Assembly (NCBI GenBank): GCA_014377155.1
Contig: JACMQD010000049.1
Location: forward strand, 1-9,036
Reading direction: 5' to 3'
Origin: Herminiimonas sp.
GTDB lineage: Bacteria > Pseudomonadota > Gammaproteobacteria > Burkholderiales > Burkholderiaceae
Length of the DNA: 9,036 bases
In this document: positions 1 through 6,816 of the stretch, piece after piece
Position numbering within the stretch: the first letter of the stretch is position 1
How the letters are laid out: each line of letters begins with the position of its first letter
The notes under the pieces: model-generated
What the model saw: only the letters and a program-made list of their open reading frames with translations
What the model was told of the DNA's origin: nothing
Databases searched by the model: none
Program-made: the position numbers and the translations under genes

Positions 1-131
1 CATTATTGCTGAGGGACAAGGCAAACCGCTGTATGGACGCCGTCAAATAACATTGCGTTCTCTTGTTAAATTTACTTAGCGGCCTAGCGCACCTGACCCT
101 CCGTTTGTGATAAACAGAGAGAACACTTTTA

Positions 132-155
132 CCTTTGCATCGACCGATGCAAAGG
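132..155. promoter_or_regulatory. Perfect 11-2-11 inverted repeat upstream of the Met-rich lipoprotein gene
   Basis: The arm CCTTTGCATCG (132-142) is exactly reverse-complemented at 145-155, with only two bases (AC) between. It ends about ten bases before the Shine-Dalgarno-like CTGGAG and 20 bases before the ATG of the lipoprotein gene. Its symmetry and position fit an operator for a dimeric regulator overlapping the promoter or leader. The two-base gap makes a normal RNA hairpin loop strained, although the stem could open a few pairs to form one. No known regulator motif was recognised, so the structure is certain and the role is inferred. Confidence 0.55.
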
Positions 156-175
156 AACACATTTCTGGAGTGAAC

Positions 176-439
176 ATGAAAAACTTTTCTGCAGTATTGT
201 TTTCTGCTGTGCTCAGCGCTGCTTCCCTTTCTGGTTGTGCGACACCACCAGCGACCTCAGGCGGAATGGGCGCCATGTCGATGTCCGATATGGACATGAA
301 ATCGATGTGCGACAAACATATGAAAATGATGAGCTCGACGTCGCCAGCAGAGCAAAAAGCGATGATGGATGAACGAATGAAAGACATGTCGCCAGAAATG
401 CGCGACAAGCACATGAAGGAAATGAGCCGATGTAAATAA
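176..439 (+). CDS. Small methionine-rich putative metal-binding lipoprotein
   Basis: This is an 87-residue protein. A signal peptide starts at MKNFSAVLF and ends in a lipobox L18-S19-G20-C21, so a diacylglyceryl-modified periplasm-facing lipoprotein is predicted. The mature part of 67 residues contains 16 methionines, two histidines (H48, H79) and cysteines C21, C45 and C86. It has two related segments: a DKHMK motif at 46-50 followed by MM, and the same DKHMK at 77-81 followed by EM, with MDERMKDMS between. Clustered Met with His and Cys is typical of proteins that bind Cu(I)/Ag(I) in the periplasm; that function is inferred from composition, and no named family was recognised. The start at 176 is preferred over an in-frame upstream codon at 107 because it has CTGGAG at 165-170 and yields a clean signal peptide. 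The gene stands alone, with a perfect inverted repeat just upstream. Confidence 0.8.
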   Translation: MKNFSAVLFSAVLSAASLSGCATPPATSGGMGAMSMSDMDMKSMCDKHMKMMSSTSPAEQKAMMDERMKDMSPEMRDKHMKEMSRCK

Positions 440-852
440 CTTCGCATGCGACGTGTGGGTCGACCGCGCTGCGATCGCATTTATTGCGCCGGTTGCGGAC
501 GGCGCTGCGGTCATTGTATCGGCACGCAGGTCGAACGTTTCGAGTCGGTTCCGAAGAAGACCGCCATTGATGTCAAAATTATTCGCACGCACCTCGCTCG
601 GCACGAAAACTTCGGCATTCGCATGAAGCAAGAGGAAATGGACAGCGTTGGATTAAGCGTCTGCTTTCAACGCCAGCTGTTCCAACGGGGCGAGGCAACT
701 CTTGCGCTTTATGGTGAGCGGACTTCGATTCGGGGATCATGCCAGGAAACGCGAAAGCCGGACGCCAGGCGTTCTGTATCAGAGACGCCTGGCGTCACTA
801 GCCCGGCATTCCGACCACCACATTGATCAGGCAGAGTGCCGGCGCACTGTGC
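440..852. other. Gene-poor interval between the lipoprotein and VOC genes
   Basis: No convincing coding region was found here. A + frame at 446-826 is open but has a Cys/Arg-rich, shadow-like translation, runs through the strong hairpin at 761-796 and lacks a clear ribosome binding site. A - frame open from about 652 down into the antisense of the lipoprotein gene has a somewhat protein-like stretch over 450-631 (for example NNFDINGGLL), but no ATG or Shine-Dalgarno and no sensible end. It could be a decayed gene remnant. The only structured element seen is the palindrome pair. Confidence 0.5.
761..796. repeat. Strong hairpin made of two self-palindromic 11-mers
   Basis: GACGCCAGGCGT (761-772) pairs perfectly with ACGCCTGGCGTC (785-796), giving a 12-bp GC-rich stem with a 12-base loop. 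Each arm also contains its own palindrome: ACGCC-A-GGCGT at 762-772 and ACGCC-T-GGCGT at 785-795, with centres 23 bases apart. It lies 56 bases beyond the stop of the leftward VOC gene, so it could end or stabilise that transcript. There is no T-run on either side, so a standard intrinsic terminator is not supported. A REP-like dispersed repeat or a pair of protein-binding sites is equally possible. Confidence 0.6.
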
Positions 853-1245
853 TTATTTGACGCGGTAAATTGCGCAGAGCTTGTTACCGTCCGGATCACG
901 CACATAAGAAAGATGCATTGGGCCCATGCCGCCCTCACGTACTCCAGGAGGCTCTTCACAAGATGAGCCGCCATGCGCAATTGCAATGTCGTGAAATTCT
1001 TTTACCTGCTCTGGCGAGCTGCAGGTAAAGCCAATGGTGCCACCGTTTGCAAAAGTCGCTGTTTGGCCATTGATCGGTTCGCTTACGCAAAAAGTACTGC
1101 CATCGTGCCGGTAAAAGAGCCGGGTGTGGCCAGAAGCGGCAGTATTACGAAACGGCTCGCTTGCCCCGAGTGTGCCGAGCACGGCATCGTAAAACGTTTT
1201 TGACCGTTCGATATCATTCGAGCCTACCATTACATGACTAAACAT
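853..1245 (-). CDS. VOC family (glyoxalase/bleomycin-resistance fold) protein
   Basis: This 130-residue protein has a vicinal-oxygen-chelate fold. The first beta-alpha-beta unit begins FSHVMVGSNDIERSKTFYD (2-20), and the second ends in the hallmark YVRDPDGNKLCAIY (114-127). Family members use a divalent metal to handle small reactive or oxygenated substrates such as glyoxals, fosfomycin or catechols; the substrate here cannot be told. H4 is in the usual first metal-ligand position. The position in the last strand that carries a ligand Glu in canonical glyoxalases (N-x-x-E) is Cys124, so metal binding may be altered. The length is normal for a single-domain member. The start at 1245 is chosen because AAAGGAG lies at 1251-1257; an in-frame extension to 1311 has no such support. 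It is divergent from the hydrolase gene. Confidence 0.85.
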   Translation of the reverse strand: MFSHVMVGSNDIERSKTFYDAVLGTLGASEPFRNTAASGHTRLFYRHDGSTFCVSEPINGQTATFANGGTIGFTCSSPEQVKEFHDIAIAHGGSSCEEPPGVREGGMGPMHLSYVRDPDGNKLCAIYRVK

Positions 1246-1481
1246 TGATTCTCCTTTGTACCCGCGACACTCGTGGGCTCCGAGCCAAATGCTAATATAT
1301 TTAACAAACATTTGCCAGAAGCATTGAATCAGCGCTGGGCGCGGTGTGCGGCCAGCATTGGCATCTCAGTCGATACTGGGGCGAACATCACGACAAAAGC
1401 GGCCGACATTATTCGGTTAGTTTCCTGCCCCTGCCGACGCGTGTTGAATGATTTTTTCACCAATGGGAACCGACTGAAACC
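1246..1481. promoter_or_regulatory. Divergent intergenic region between the VOC and hydrolase genes
   Basis: The two flanking genes are transcribed away from each other, so promoters for both must lie here or be read through from afar. An AT-rich patch at 1291-1310 (TAATATATTTAAC) is the best place for a leftward promoter, but no convincing -35/-10 pair could be fixed. A short perfect inverted repeat GGCTC-C-GAGCC lies at 1276-1286. No clear rightward promoter was seen. A 70-codon + frame at 1273-1485 is not protein-like and is regarded as chance. Confidence 0.4.
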
Positions 1482-2495
1482 ATGACGACGCATTTCGAAT
1501 TCAACGCCGGCAACGTCCTGCTCCAATCCGGCATCACCTTCCGCAACGCGATGCTTGCCTATCAGACCTACGGCACGCTCAATGCAGACAAGTCAAACGT
1601 GATTCTCTACATGACTTCGTTTTCAGCACACCATACGGATATGGAGTGGATGGTCGGCCCCGGCAAGGCGCTCGATACCGACCAGTATTTCGTCATCATT
1701 CCGAACCTGTTCGGTAACGGTCTGTCGTCGTCGCCGTCGAATGCAGACGAGCCGTTCACCGGCCGTCATTGGCCGAACATGACAGTTCTCGACAACATTC
1801 GTATCCAGCATCGATTGCTGACCGACGGCCTAGGCATCGAATCGCTGCAACTTGCATTGGGCTGGTCGATGGGTGGTTTGCAGGCTTACCATTGGGCCGC
1901 GCATTTTCCGAACATGGTCAAGCGTCTGCTGGTGACCTGCGGGGCGGCCAGGTGTTCGGCTCACAACAAAGTATTTTTGGAAGGCATACGCGGCACGCTG
2001 ACCGCAGATGCGGCATTTCAGAATGGTACCTTCGTGGCACGACCGGAGCGCGGACTGCGAGCGATGGCGCGGGTGTATGCATCGATGGCGATGTCGCAAA
2101 CTTTCTATCGCGAAGAAATGTGGCGGCAAGCGGGCTGTTCTTCGCTCGAAGACTATTTGCTGAGTTCATGGGAAGCAAACTTTTTGAAGCGCGACGCGAA
2201 TAATTTGCTGGCCCATATGTGGACTTGGCAGCATGCCGACATTAGCGCCAACGCTACCTTTAATGGCGATTTTCAGGCAGCACTAAAAGCCATTAAAGCA
2301 AAAGCACTCATCATGCCGAGCATGACCGACATGTATTTTCAGGTTGAAGATAACCGGTTAGAGGTAGCCCAGATGCATGAAGGGGAACTGCTGGTGATTC
2401 CGTCAGAATGGGGCCACCGTGCCGGTCTGCCTTTGGCAAATCCGGTAGATGCCGCCTTTATTTCAGCGGCGATCAAGCGGCATCTGCAAAGCTGA
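1482..2495 (+). CDS. Alpha/beta-hydrolase of the homoserine O-acetyltransferase (MetX-like) family
   Basis: This 337-residue cytoplasmic protein has the alpha/beta-hydrolase fold. The nucleophile elbow is GWSMGG (127-132) with Ser129, followed by [11 protein letters not shown], as in the MetX/Cys2 acyltransferase family. The acid is probably Asp283 (in MTDMYF) and the base His312 (in EWGHRAG). The N-terminal YQTYGTLN (28-35) and later [15 protein letters not shown] (73-87) also match the family pattern. True MetX enzymes acetylate homoserine for methionine synthesis, but they are usually longer, have GGSMGG or GGSLGG at the elbow, and are often followed by metW; here the elbow has Trp and no metW is present. 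A generic hydrolase or an acyltransferase with another substrate is therefore more likely. The ATG follows a weak GGGAA-like site. It converges on the feo operon. Confidence 0.82.
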   Translation: MTTHFEFNAGNVLLQSGITFRNAMLAYQTYGTLNADKSNVILYMTSFSAHHTDMEWMVGPGKALDTDQYFVIIPNLFGNGLSSSPSNADEPFTGRHWPNMTVLDNIRIQHRLLTDGLGIESLQLALGWSMGGLQAYHWAAHFPNMVKRLLVTCGAARCSAHNKVFLEGIRGTLTADAAFQNGTFVARPERGLRAMARVYASMAMSQTFYREEMWRQAGCSSLEDYLLSSWEANFLKRDANNLLAHMWTWQHADISANATFNGDFQAALKAIKAKALIMPSMTDMYFQVEDNRLEVAQMHEGELLVIPSEWGHRAGLPLANPVDAAFISAAIKRHLQS

Positions 2496-2543
2496 AATGC
2501 CGGCAGCGCGCCGCAGTCGGCTAGTTAGCGCGCCGTCGCTCCC

Positions 2544-2580
2544 GCCCGTTGATCAATCCATCTCTGTCGTCGGGCTTTTT
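2544..2580 (+). terminator. Weak candidate intrinsic terminator after the hydrolase gene
   Basis: GCCCG (2544-2548) and CGGGC (2571-2575) could pair and are followed directly by five T residues (2576-2580). The 22-base loop is large, though it contains a small palindrome TTGATCAA (2549-2556). It sits about 50 bases after the hydrolase stop, in the gap between convergent genes. The T-run and position support it; the short stem does not. Confidence 0.35.
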
Positions 2581-2622
2581 CAATGCTCAGTATCCGGATC
2601 GCCAGGTTGATCTGCTGCTGTG

Positions 2623-2922
2623 CTATGAAGTAATGGGTGACTGCGGTGTAGTGCGTTTCAAATTGTCGACGCTGATAAATACTACTTTGTCTGCCGCCAA
2701 GGTGCTGCCTGAACCACAGGAACCGCACGATGCGCAGCCGCTGCCGCAAGACTCTGCGGGCGAAATGGAAGCAATGCCGTCAGTGGTCTCGTTCCACCCG
2801 AACTGCCGCGCGATCCGCGCCCAATATCCCGCCACGACTCTGCGCAATGGCCTTGGCGCATACCGCTTTCCAACCACGAAAAATGCGCACAGCACGATGA
2901 CGGCGACGATTGCTTCTTGCAT
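2623..2922 (-). CDS. Small Cys-rich membrane-anchored protein linked to FeoB (DUF6587-like)
   Basis: This 99-residue protein begins with a hydrophobic helix MQEAIVAVIVLCAFFVVG (1-18), then a basic stretch (KRYAPRPLRR, 19-28). A Gly/Ser-rich Cys cluster follows: C59, C63, C66 and C69, spaced C-x3-C-x2-C-x2-C. The ATG overlaps the feoB stop in the arrangement TAATG, so translational coupling is expected. Small Cys-rich proteins with one membrane segment are recurrent feoB partners (FeoB-associated Cys-rich proteins; DUF6587 in Burkholderiales, recalled from memory). A role in receiving Fe(II), binding an Fe-S cluster or regulating FeoB, in place of the absent FeoC, is inferred. The start at 2922 is chosen over a longer in-frame start at 3087, which would run deep inside feoB. 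The C-terminal 25-30 residues are hydrophilic and unremarkable. Confidence 0.75.
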   Translation of the reverse strand: MQEAIVAVIVLCAFFVVGKRYAPRPLRRVVAGYWARIARQFGWNETTDGIASISPAESCGSGCASCGSCGSGSTLAADKVVFISVDNLKRTTPQSPITS

Positions 2923-4805
2923 TATCCTGCCCCCAGTAATGCCCGGCTGATCTGATAGGTCGCCAGCGAGCCCAGATATGCCAGCGCGAACATGTAAGCT
3001 GCCATCGCCAGCGCAGGTATCCAGGAATTGGTTTCGCGCTTGACGATCGACAGTGTCGAGATACACTGGGGCGCAAATACGTACCACGCTAGCAGAGACA
3101 GCGCAGTCGGCAAGGACCAGGTGGACGCGATCATCGGCGTCAGCGCAGTGGCAAGCTGGTCGCCAGTGGCCGACAGCGCATAGACGGTACCAAGCGCGCC
3201 AACCGCGACTTCACGCGCAGCCAGCCCGGGAATCAATGCAATGACGATCTGCCAGTTGAAACCGATCGGCGCGAACAAAGGCTCCAGCCAATGTCCAAGC
3301 CGGCCCGCGAGGCTGTACTGGATCGCCGGACCGAGCGCACCGTCGGGCGGCGTCGGAAAAGTCGACAGGAACCATAAAATAATCATCAGCGAAAGAATGA
3401 TGGTGCCGACCCGTGTGATGAAAATCTTCGCACGCTCCCACAAGCCGATCGCTAGATTGCGTGGATTGGGCCAATGGTAGTTAGGCAGTTCCAGCATCAG
3501 TGGCTGATATCGATTTTGGCCCATTGTCCGTTTCAACACATAAGCGACCGCCATCGCCGATACGATGCCAGCAAGGTAGAGGCCGAACAGCACCAAGCCC
3601 TGTAGATTAAATATCCCAACGGCGCGGTCGGGGATAAAGGCGGCGATGACCAATGCATACACCGGCAACCTGGCGGAACACGTCATCAGCGGCGCTATCA
3701 TGATGGTCGCAAGGCGGTCACGCGGATTTTGGATCGTGCGCGTGGCCATGATGCCAGGTATCGCGCACGCAAAGCTCGACAGCAACGGAATGAAGGCACG
3801 TCCAGATAAGCCAACGCTCCCCATCATACGGTCTAGAAGAAATGCCGCACGCGGCAGATAGCCCGAATCTTCCAGCGACAGAATGAACAAAAACAAGATC
3901 AGGATTTGCGGCAAGAAAACCAGTACGCTGCCGACGCCGGACAAAATACCGTCTACAAGCAGACTGCTCAGCAGTCCGGCTGGCATTGCTGCCTGTACTG
4001 CGTGGCCGAGGCCGTCAACCGCACTCTTGATCAGGTCCATCGGCGTCTTAGACCAGCTGAACACCGCTTGAAAAATCAGGAACAGGATCGCTGCCAGAAT
4101 TACGTAACCCAACACGGGATGCAGCACGAGCGCATCGATCTTGTCGCCTGCGTTGTTCCTTGTGCCCTGTTTGCGCACGACAGCGTCGAGGATGCGCCGC
4201 ACCTCGCGCTGTGTGGATTCGAGCGAAGCGGCGTTCTCGGCGTGAAACTGCTGCTGCGCCTCGCCAGCAGTCCGGCGTTGCGGCAGTGTCGCCATGGCTT
4301 CGAGTTGCGCAATTAACGCGGCGCCGCCGCCGGGTTTGATTGCCACGGTTTCGACGACGGGAATACCCAGTTCGCTTCGCAGCTTTTGGATATCGATGTC
4401 GAGACCGCTTTTTTTGGCGATGTCCATCATGTTCAACGCCAGCACTGCTGGCCGCTGCAAGCGCAGGACTTCCAGTGCCAATCGCAGATTCAAACGCAGG
4501 TTGGTCGCGTCCGCAACCAAGACGATCACATCGGGGAGCGCTTCGTCTGCACGCACCCCGAAAAGGACGTCGCGCGTAATCGCTTCGTCGGGCGTCATTG
4601 CGTTCAGACTGTAAGCGCCAGGCAGATCGACCACGTGGTAGACGCGTCCCGCATTGGAAATGAATTGGCCTTCCTTGCGTTCGACGGTTACACCGGCGTA
4701 GTTCGCGACTTTTTGACGTGCGCCGGTCAGACGGTTGAATAATGCGGTCTTGCCGCAGTTGGGGTTGCCAACAAGCGCGAGACGCATGGATTTGATACTG
4801 CTCAT
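2922..4805 (-). CDS. feoB: Ferrous iron transporter FeoB
   Basis: This 627-residue inner-membrane protein imports Fe(II). The N-terminal G domain shows G1 GNPNCGKT (13-20), switch-I Thr40 in NYAGVTVER, G3 DLPG (60-63) and G4 NMMD (125-128). A helical spacer region follows to about 220. The membrane part contains two Gate regions, the first around FLPQILILFLFI (297-308), LEDSGYLPRA and a Cys at 347 (FACAIPGIMATR), with Cys376 in MTCSARLPVY; the second lies around 519-540, with Cys581 in APQCIST. The length is shorter than the 773 residues of E. coli FeoB but usual for betaproteobacterial forms. The start at 4805 gives a GTPase motif near the N-terminus and has GAAGAG at 4812-4817. The frame is open upstream to 5024, but that part overlaps feoA antiparallel in frame terms and is rejected. 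It begins 10 bases after feoA and overlaps the next gene's ATG. Confidence 0.97.
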   Translation of the reverse strand: MSSIKSMRLALVGNPNCGKTALFNRLTGARQKVANYAGVTVERKEGQFISNAGRVYHVVDLPGAYSLNAMTPDEAITRDVLFGVRADEALPDVIVLVADATNLRLNLRLALEVLRLQRPAVLALNMMDIAKKSGLDIDIQKLRSELGIPVVETVAIKPGGGAALIAQLEAMATLPQRRTAGEAQQQFHAENAASLESTQREVRRILDAVVRKQGTRNNAGDKIDALVLHPVLGYVILAAILFLIFQAVFSWSKTPMDLIKSAVDGLGHAVQAAMPAGLLSSLLVDGILSGVGSVLVFLPQILILFLFILSLEDSGYLPRAAFLLDRMMGSVGLSGRAFIPLLSSFACAIPGIMATRTIQNPRDRLATIMIAPLMTCSARLPVYALVIAAFIPDRAVGIFNLQGLVLFGLYLAGIVSAMAVAYVLKRTMGQNRYQPLMLELPNYHWPNPRNLAIGLWERAKIFITRVGTIILSLMIILWFLSTFPTPPDGALGPAIQYSLAGRLGHWLEPLFAPIGFNWQIVIALIPGLAAREVAVGALGTVYALSATGDQLATALTPMIASTWSLPTALSLLAWYVFAPQCISTLSIVKRETNSWIPALAMAAYMFALAYLGSLATYQISRALLGAG

Positions 4806-4815
4806 CGAAAGCTCT

Positions 4816-5118
4816 TCAGACGACAGCGCGATGGCCGCGCACAACCTGAATGCGTACTGCTTCGTGCCGCCGGAGCGCAAAAGTGGTATTACCGAGCCGC
4901 ACAGCCATCGGATCGCGGTTCGGAAAAGATTCGGCAACGATGCGGACGGGCTCGCCTGGTGCGAATCCCAGTTCGAGCAAACGGTTCTGCATAGCGCACT
5001 GCTCGGCGTCGTCCGTCGCAGCAAAGCCTATGACGGTGGCGCACTCCCCTTTTTTCAGCAACGCCAGGTTGCAAACTTCGTCTTGCTCGGAGGTAATAGT
5101 AGCGGTCGCAGTGGTCAT
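4816..5118 (-). CDS. feoA: Ferrous iron transport protein FeoA
   Basis: This 100-residue cytoplasmic SH3-like protein assists FeoB. The body matches the FeoA pattern: LALLKKGECATVIGF (18-32), then AEQCAMQNRLLELGFAPGEPVRIV (38-61), and the C-terminal DPMAVRLGNTTFALRRHEAVRIQV (69-92), in which the R-L-x-E-L-G-F-x-P-G core is characteristic. It is the first gene of a three-gene leftward operon; its TGA is 10 bases from the feoB ATG. A near-consensus Fur box and a TATAAT lie upstream. The ATG at 5118 is the only reasonable start, yet no good Shine-Dalgarno precedes it, only TAGAATA; translation may be modest. Confidence 0.93.
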   Translation of the reverse strand: MTTATATITSEQDEVCNLALLKKGECATVIGFAATDDAEQCAMQNRLLELGFAPGEPVRIVAESFPNRDPMAVRLGNTTFALRRHEAVRIQVVRGHRAVV

Positions 5119-5180
5119 TATTCTAGAAAACTAATCAAAAATAAACAATGCATTGATGGAATGCTTGCAATCTCGCACCC

Positions 5181-5186
5181 ATTATA
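5181..5186 (-). promoter_or_regulatory. Probable -10 element of the feoA promoter
   Basis: Read leftward, this is a perfect TATAAT. Transcription would begin near 5174, giving a leader of about 55 bases before the feoA ATG. A -35 at the normal distance would fall at about 5204-5209 (GATTAT), which is a poor match and lies inside the Fur box. That placement is what is expected for a Fur-repressed promoter. Confidence 0.65.
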
Positions 5187-5196
5187 CCTCGCGCAT

Positions 5197-5215
5197 GATA
5201 ATGATAATCATTTTT
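5197..5215. promoter_or_regulatory. Fur box controlling the feo operon
   Basis: The 19 bases match the classical consensus GATAATGATAATCATTATC at 17 of 19 positions; the mismatches are in the last three bases (TTT against ATC). It lies 10 bases upstream of the predicted -10 and covers the -35 region of the feoA promoter, so iron-loaded Fur should block RNA polymerase. The match was read by eye against the textbook E. coli consensus. Confidence 0.85.
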
Positions 5216-5342
5216 AATAAGAAGTCCGTTACCGCCTCGTGTTTCGTGTGAAATCAACAAGGCTGTAATGTGCAAGGCAAAAAGGGTTAGCTTTACCTAT
5301 CCGTTTTTACCAGATAACTATCTATTTGCTTTGGAATTACGT

Positions 5343-5383
5343 CACTGTGAAAGCAAACTGGTCAACAGTTGGCCTTCACCGTG
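5343..5383. terminator. Long imperfect hairpin downstream of the DUF1501 gene
   Basis: Arms 5343-5360 and 5366-5383 pair at 15 of 18 positions with symmetric single mismatches and a five-base loop (GTCAA); the top is AACTG/CAGTT and the base is GTGAA/TTCAC plus CAC/GTG. It begins about 25 bases past the stop of the leftward DUF1501 gene and precedes the feo promoter, so a role in ending or protecting the upstream transcript is likely. No T-run follows on either strand, so a standard intrinsic terminator is not shown. The rest of the 190-base gap holds nothing else recognised. Confidence 0.45.
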
Positions 5384-5408
5384 CCTACATAAAATTCTTC
5401 GGAAAAAA

Positions 5409-6806
5409 TCAAACAAAGCCAAGATTGCGCGATGAAATATTGTAGTTGCGTAGGTTTGGCAGCAGACCAAGCAAGTCTGTGTCAGAAGCGCCCAGCCATT
5501 TACCCAGTGTCGCTGCATATTGGTCCACCGATGTGGTTGGCAACAGCCGCCCCTGTCCGACGTCGTCGGGGCCGTTGTCCGCCACTACCGGCGCGACCCC
5601 GTAAAACCGCTGTCCATTGACTGCGCCACCCATCATGAAATGCATGCTGCCCCATCCATGGTCGGAGCCGTCGTTGTTGCCACTAAGCGTACGTCCGAAG
5701 TCCGATGCCGTAAACGTCGTGACATTGTCAGCGATGCCGAGCTCGACAGTAGCTTTGTAGAATGCGGACATGGCGTCGGCGACCTTGGTGAGCAGCCCTG
5801 GATGCACGTCGAGCAAACCATCGTGGGTATCGAAACCGTTCAGGGAAACGAAAAAAACCTGGCGTCTGGCCCCGAGCGTACCGGCGCTCCCGATCATGCG
5901 GGCGACCATTTTAAGTTGGTCACCCAAGGAATTTCCGGTGGGGAACGGAGTAATAATTGCCGGCGCCGTGGCTAGTGCGCCTGTGAGTACGGCATTGGCC
6001 TCAATCGAACGTTTGGTGACTCGTGTATATTCATTTTCGAGCAAATGCGTTCGCGGTTGGGTCACTAATGCCTGCATCGCGGCACTGCAAGCCGCAGATC
6101 CGAAAAGAGGTGTCTGTGTTGCCGTAAGGGGAACGGAACCGGAAGTCGAAATTTGGTACTGTACGGCGTTGTTACCGCTTAAAAATACGGCGTTGCCAGA
6201 GACGTTGACGCAGGTAAAAGTCGCGTTGCCGTTGCCAGATTGAAAAAGATCACCCATACGACCGCCCCAGCCTGAACTGGCACCTTCCGGTGCCGACGAC
6301 TGCCATACCGATTGCTGATCGTTATGAGAGAACAACTTTGGTGGTAGCGGCACCGTTTTATTCGTGTATTGAAGCTTGGTTGTAGGTTGAATCAGCGTGC
6401 CGACATTGAGTAGTACGCCGAGCTTGCCGGCATTGAAGACAGGCATCAATGGTGCGAGCTCCGGTGCCAAAGCGAATTGCCGTGTACCACCTGCCGCGTC
6501 TAAGGGTGGCACTTTTGGCACCAATAATGTACCGGTAAGCTTGTCGCGGGTGTAGGCAAGCGTCGGACGCAGATTGAAATACGCTGTGTAATTTGCCTGA
6601 TCGTAAGGAATCAGCGTGTTACCGTAATCGTTGCCGCCATAAAGGAAAACACAAACAATTGCCTTGTAATCGGTTGCCGACGCTGCCGAAGCCTCAGCGA
6701 TCGCAGCGAGATTCAAGGCCCAGGGCGCGGCAACGCCTGCGATGGATAGTGCGGAGGCGCGTTTGAGGAAGGCACGGCGCGAGGCGTCGAGGGAATGGCG
6801 GGACAT
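5409..6806 (-). CDS. Tat-exported DUF1501 domain protein
   Basis: This 465-residue protein has a twin-arginine signal peptide: SRRAFLKR (9-16), then a hydrophobic stretch ending around AEASAASA (37-44), so folded export to the periplasm is expected. The rest matches DUF1501 (COG4102), which has an alkaline-phosphatase/sulfatase-like core: FLYGGND (54-60), FSHNDQQSVWQ (159-169), LNGFDTHDG (322-330), ASDFGRT (367-373) and DHGWGS (382-387). The Asp/His pairs in these motifs suggest metal binding; no reaction is established for the family. AAGGAGAA at 6811-6818 sits ahead of the ATG and overlaps the stop of the DUF1800 gene, giving a 10-base gap. The two genes are therefore almost certainly co-transcribed and probably co-translated. 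The length is typical and no damage is seen. Confidence 0.9.
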   Translation of the reverse strand: MSRHSLDASRRAFLKRASALSIAGVAAPWALNLAAIAEASAASATDYKAIVCVFLYGGNDYGNTLIPYDQANYTAYFNLRPTLAYTRDKLTGTLLVPKVPPLDAAGGTRQFALAPELAPLMPVFNAGKLGVLLNVGTLIQPTTKLQYTNKTVPLPPKLFSHNDQQSVWQSSAPEGASSGWGGRMGDLFQSGNGNATFTCVNVSGNAVFLSGNNAVQYQISTSGSVPLTATQTPLFGSAACSAAMQALVTQPRTHLLENEYTRVTKRSIEANAVLTGALATAPAIITPFPTGNSLGDQLKMVARMIGSAGTLGARRQVFFVSLNGFDTHDGLLDVHPGLLTKVADAMSAFYKATVELGIADNVTTFTASDFGRTLSGNNDGSDHGWGSMHFMMGGAVNGQRFYGVAPVVADNGPDDVGQGRLLPTTSVDQYAATLGKWLGASDTDLLGLLPNLRNYNISSRNLGFV

Positions 6807-6816
6807 GACGTTCTCC

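Noticed and set aside
1..79. Two short open + frames at the left edge ending at TAA (48-50) and TAG (77-79), possible gene 3' ends
   Set aside because: Only 15 and 25 codons are visible, no family is recognisable, and both are equally plausible by eye, so neither can be supported.
761..796. Standard intrinsic terminator for the VOC gene
   Set aside because: The stem is strong, but no run of T follows it in either direction.
446..826. A 126-codon + frame as a gene
   Set aside because: It lacks a clear ribosome site, has a Cys/Arg-rich low-quality translation and runs through the strong hairpin at 761-796.
2923..3087. Longer start for the Cys-rich protein inside feoB
   Set aside because: The overlap with feoB would be 165 bases in another frame, and the coupled ATG at 2922 gives a proper membrane helix at the N-terminus.
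4806..5024. N-terminal extension of FeoB to 5024
   Set aside because: The added 73 residues overlap feoA in another frame and precede the GTPase motif unnaturally; a Shine-Dalgarno supports the start at 4805.
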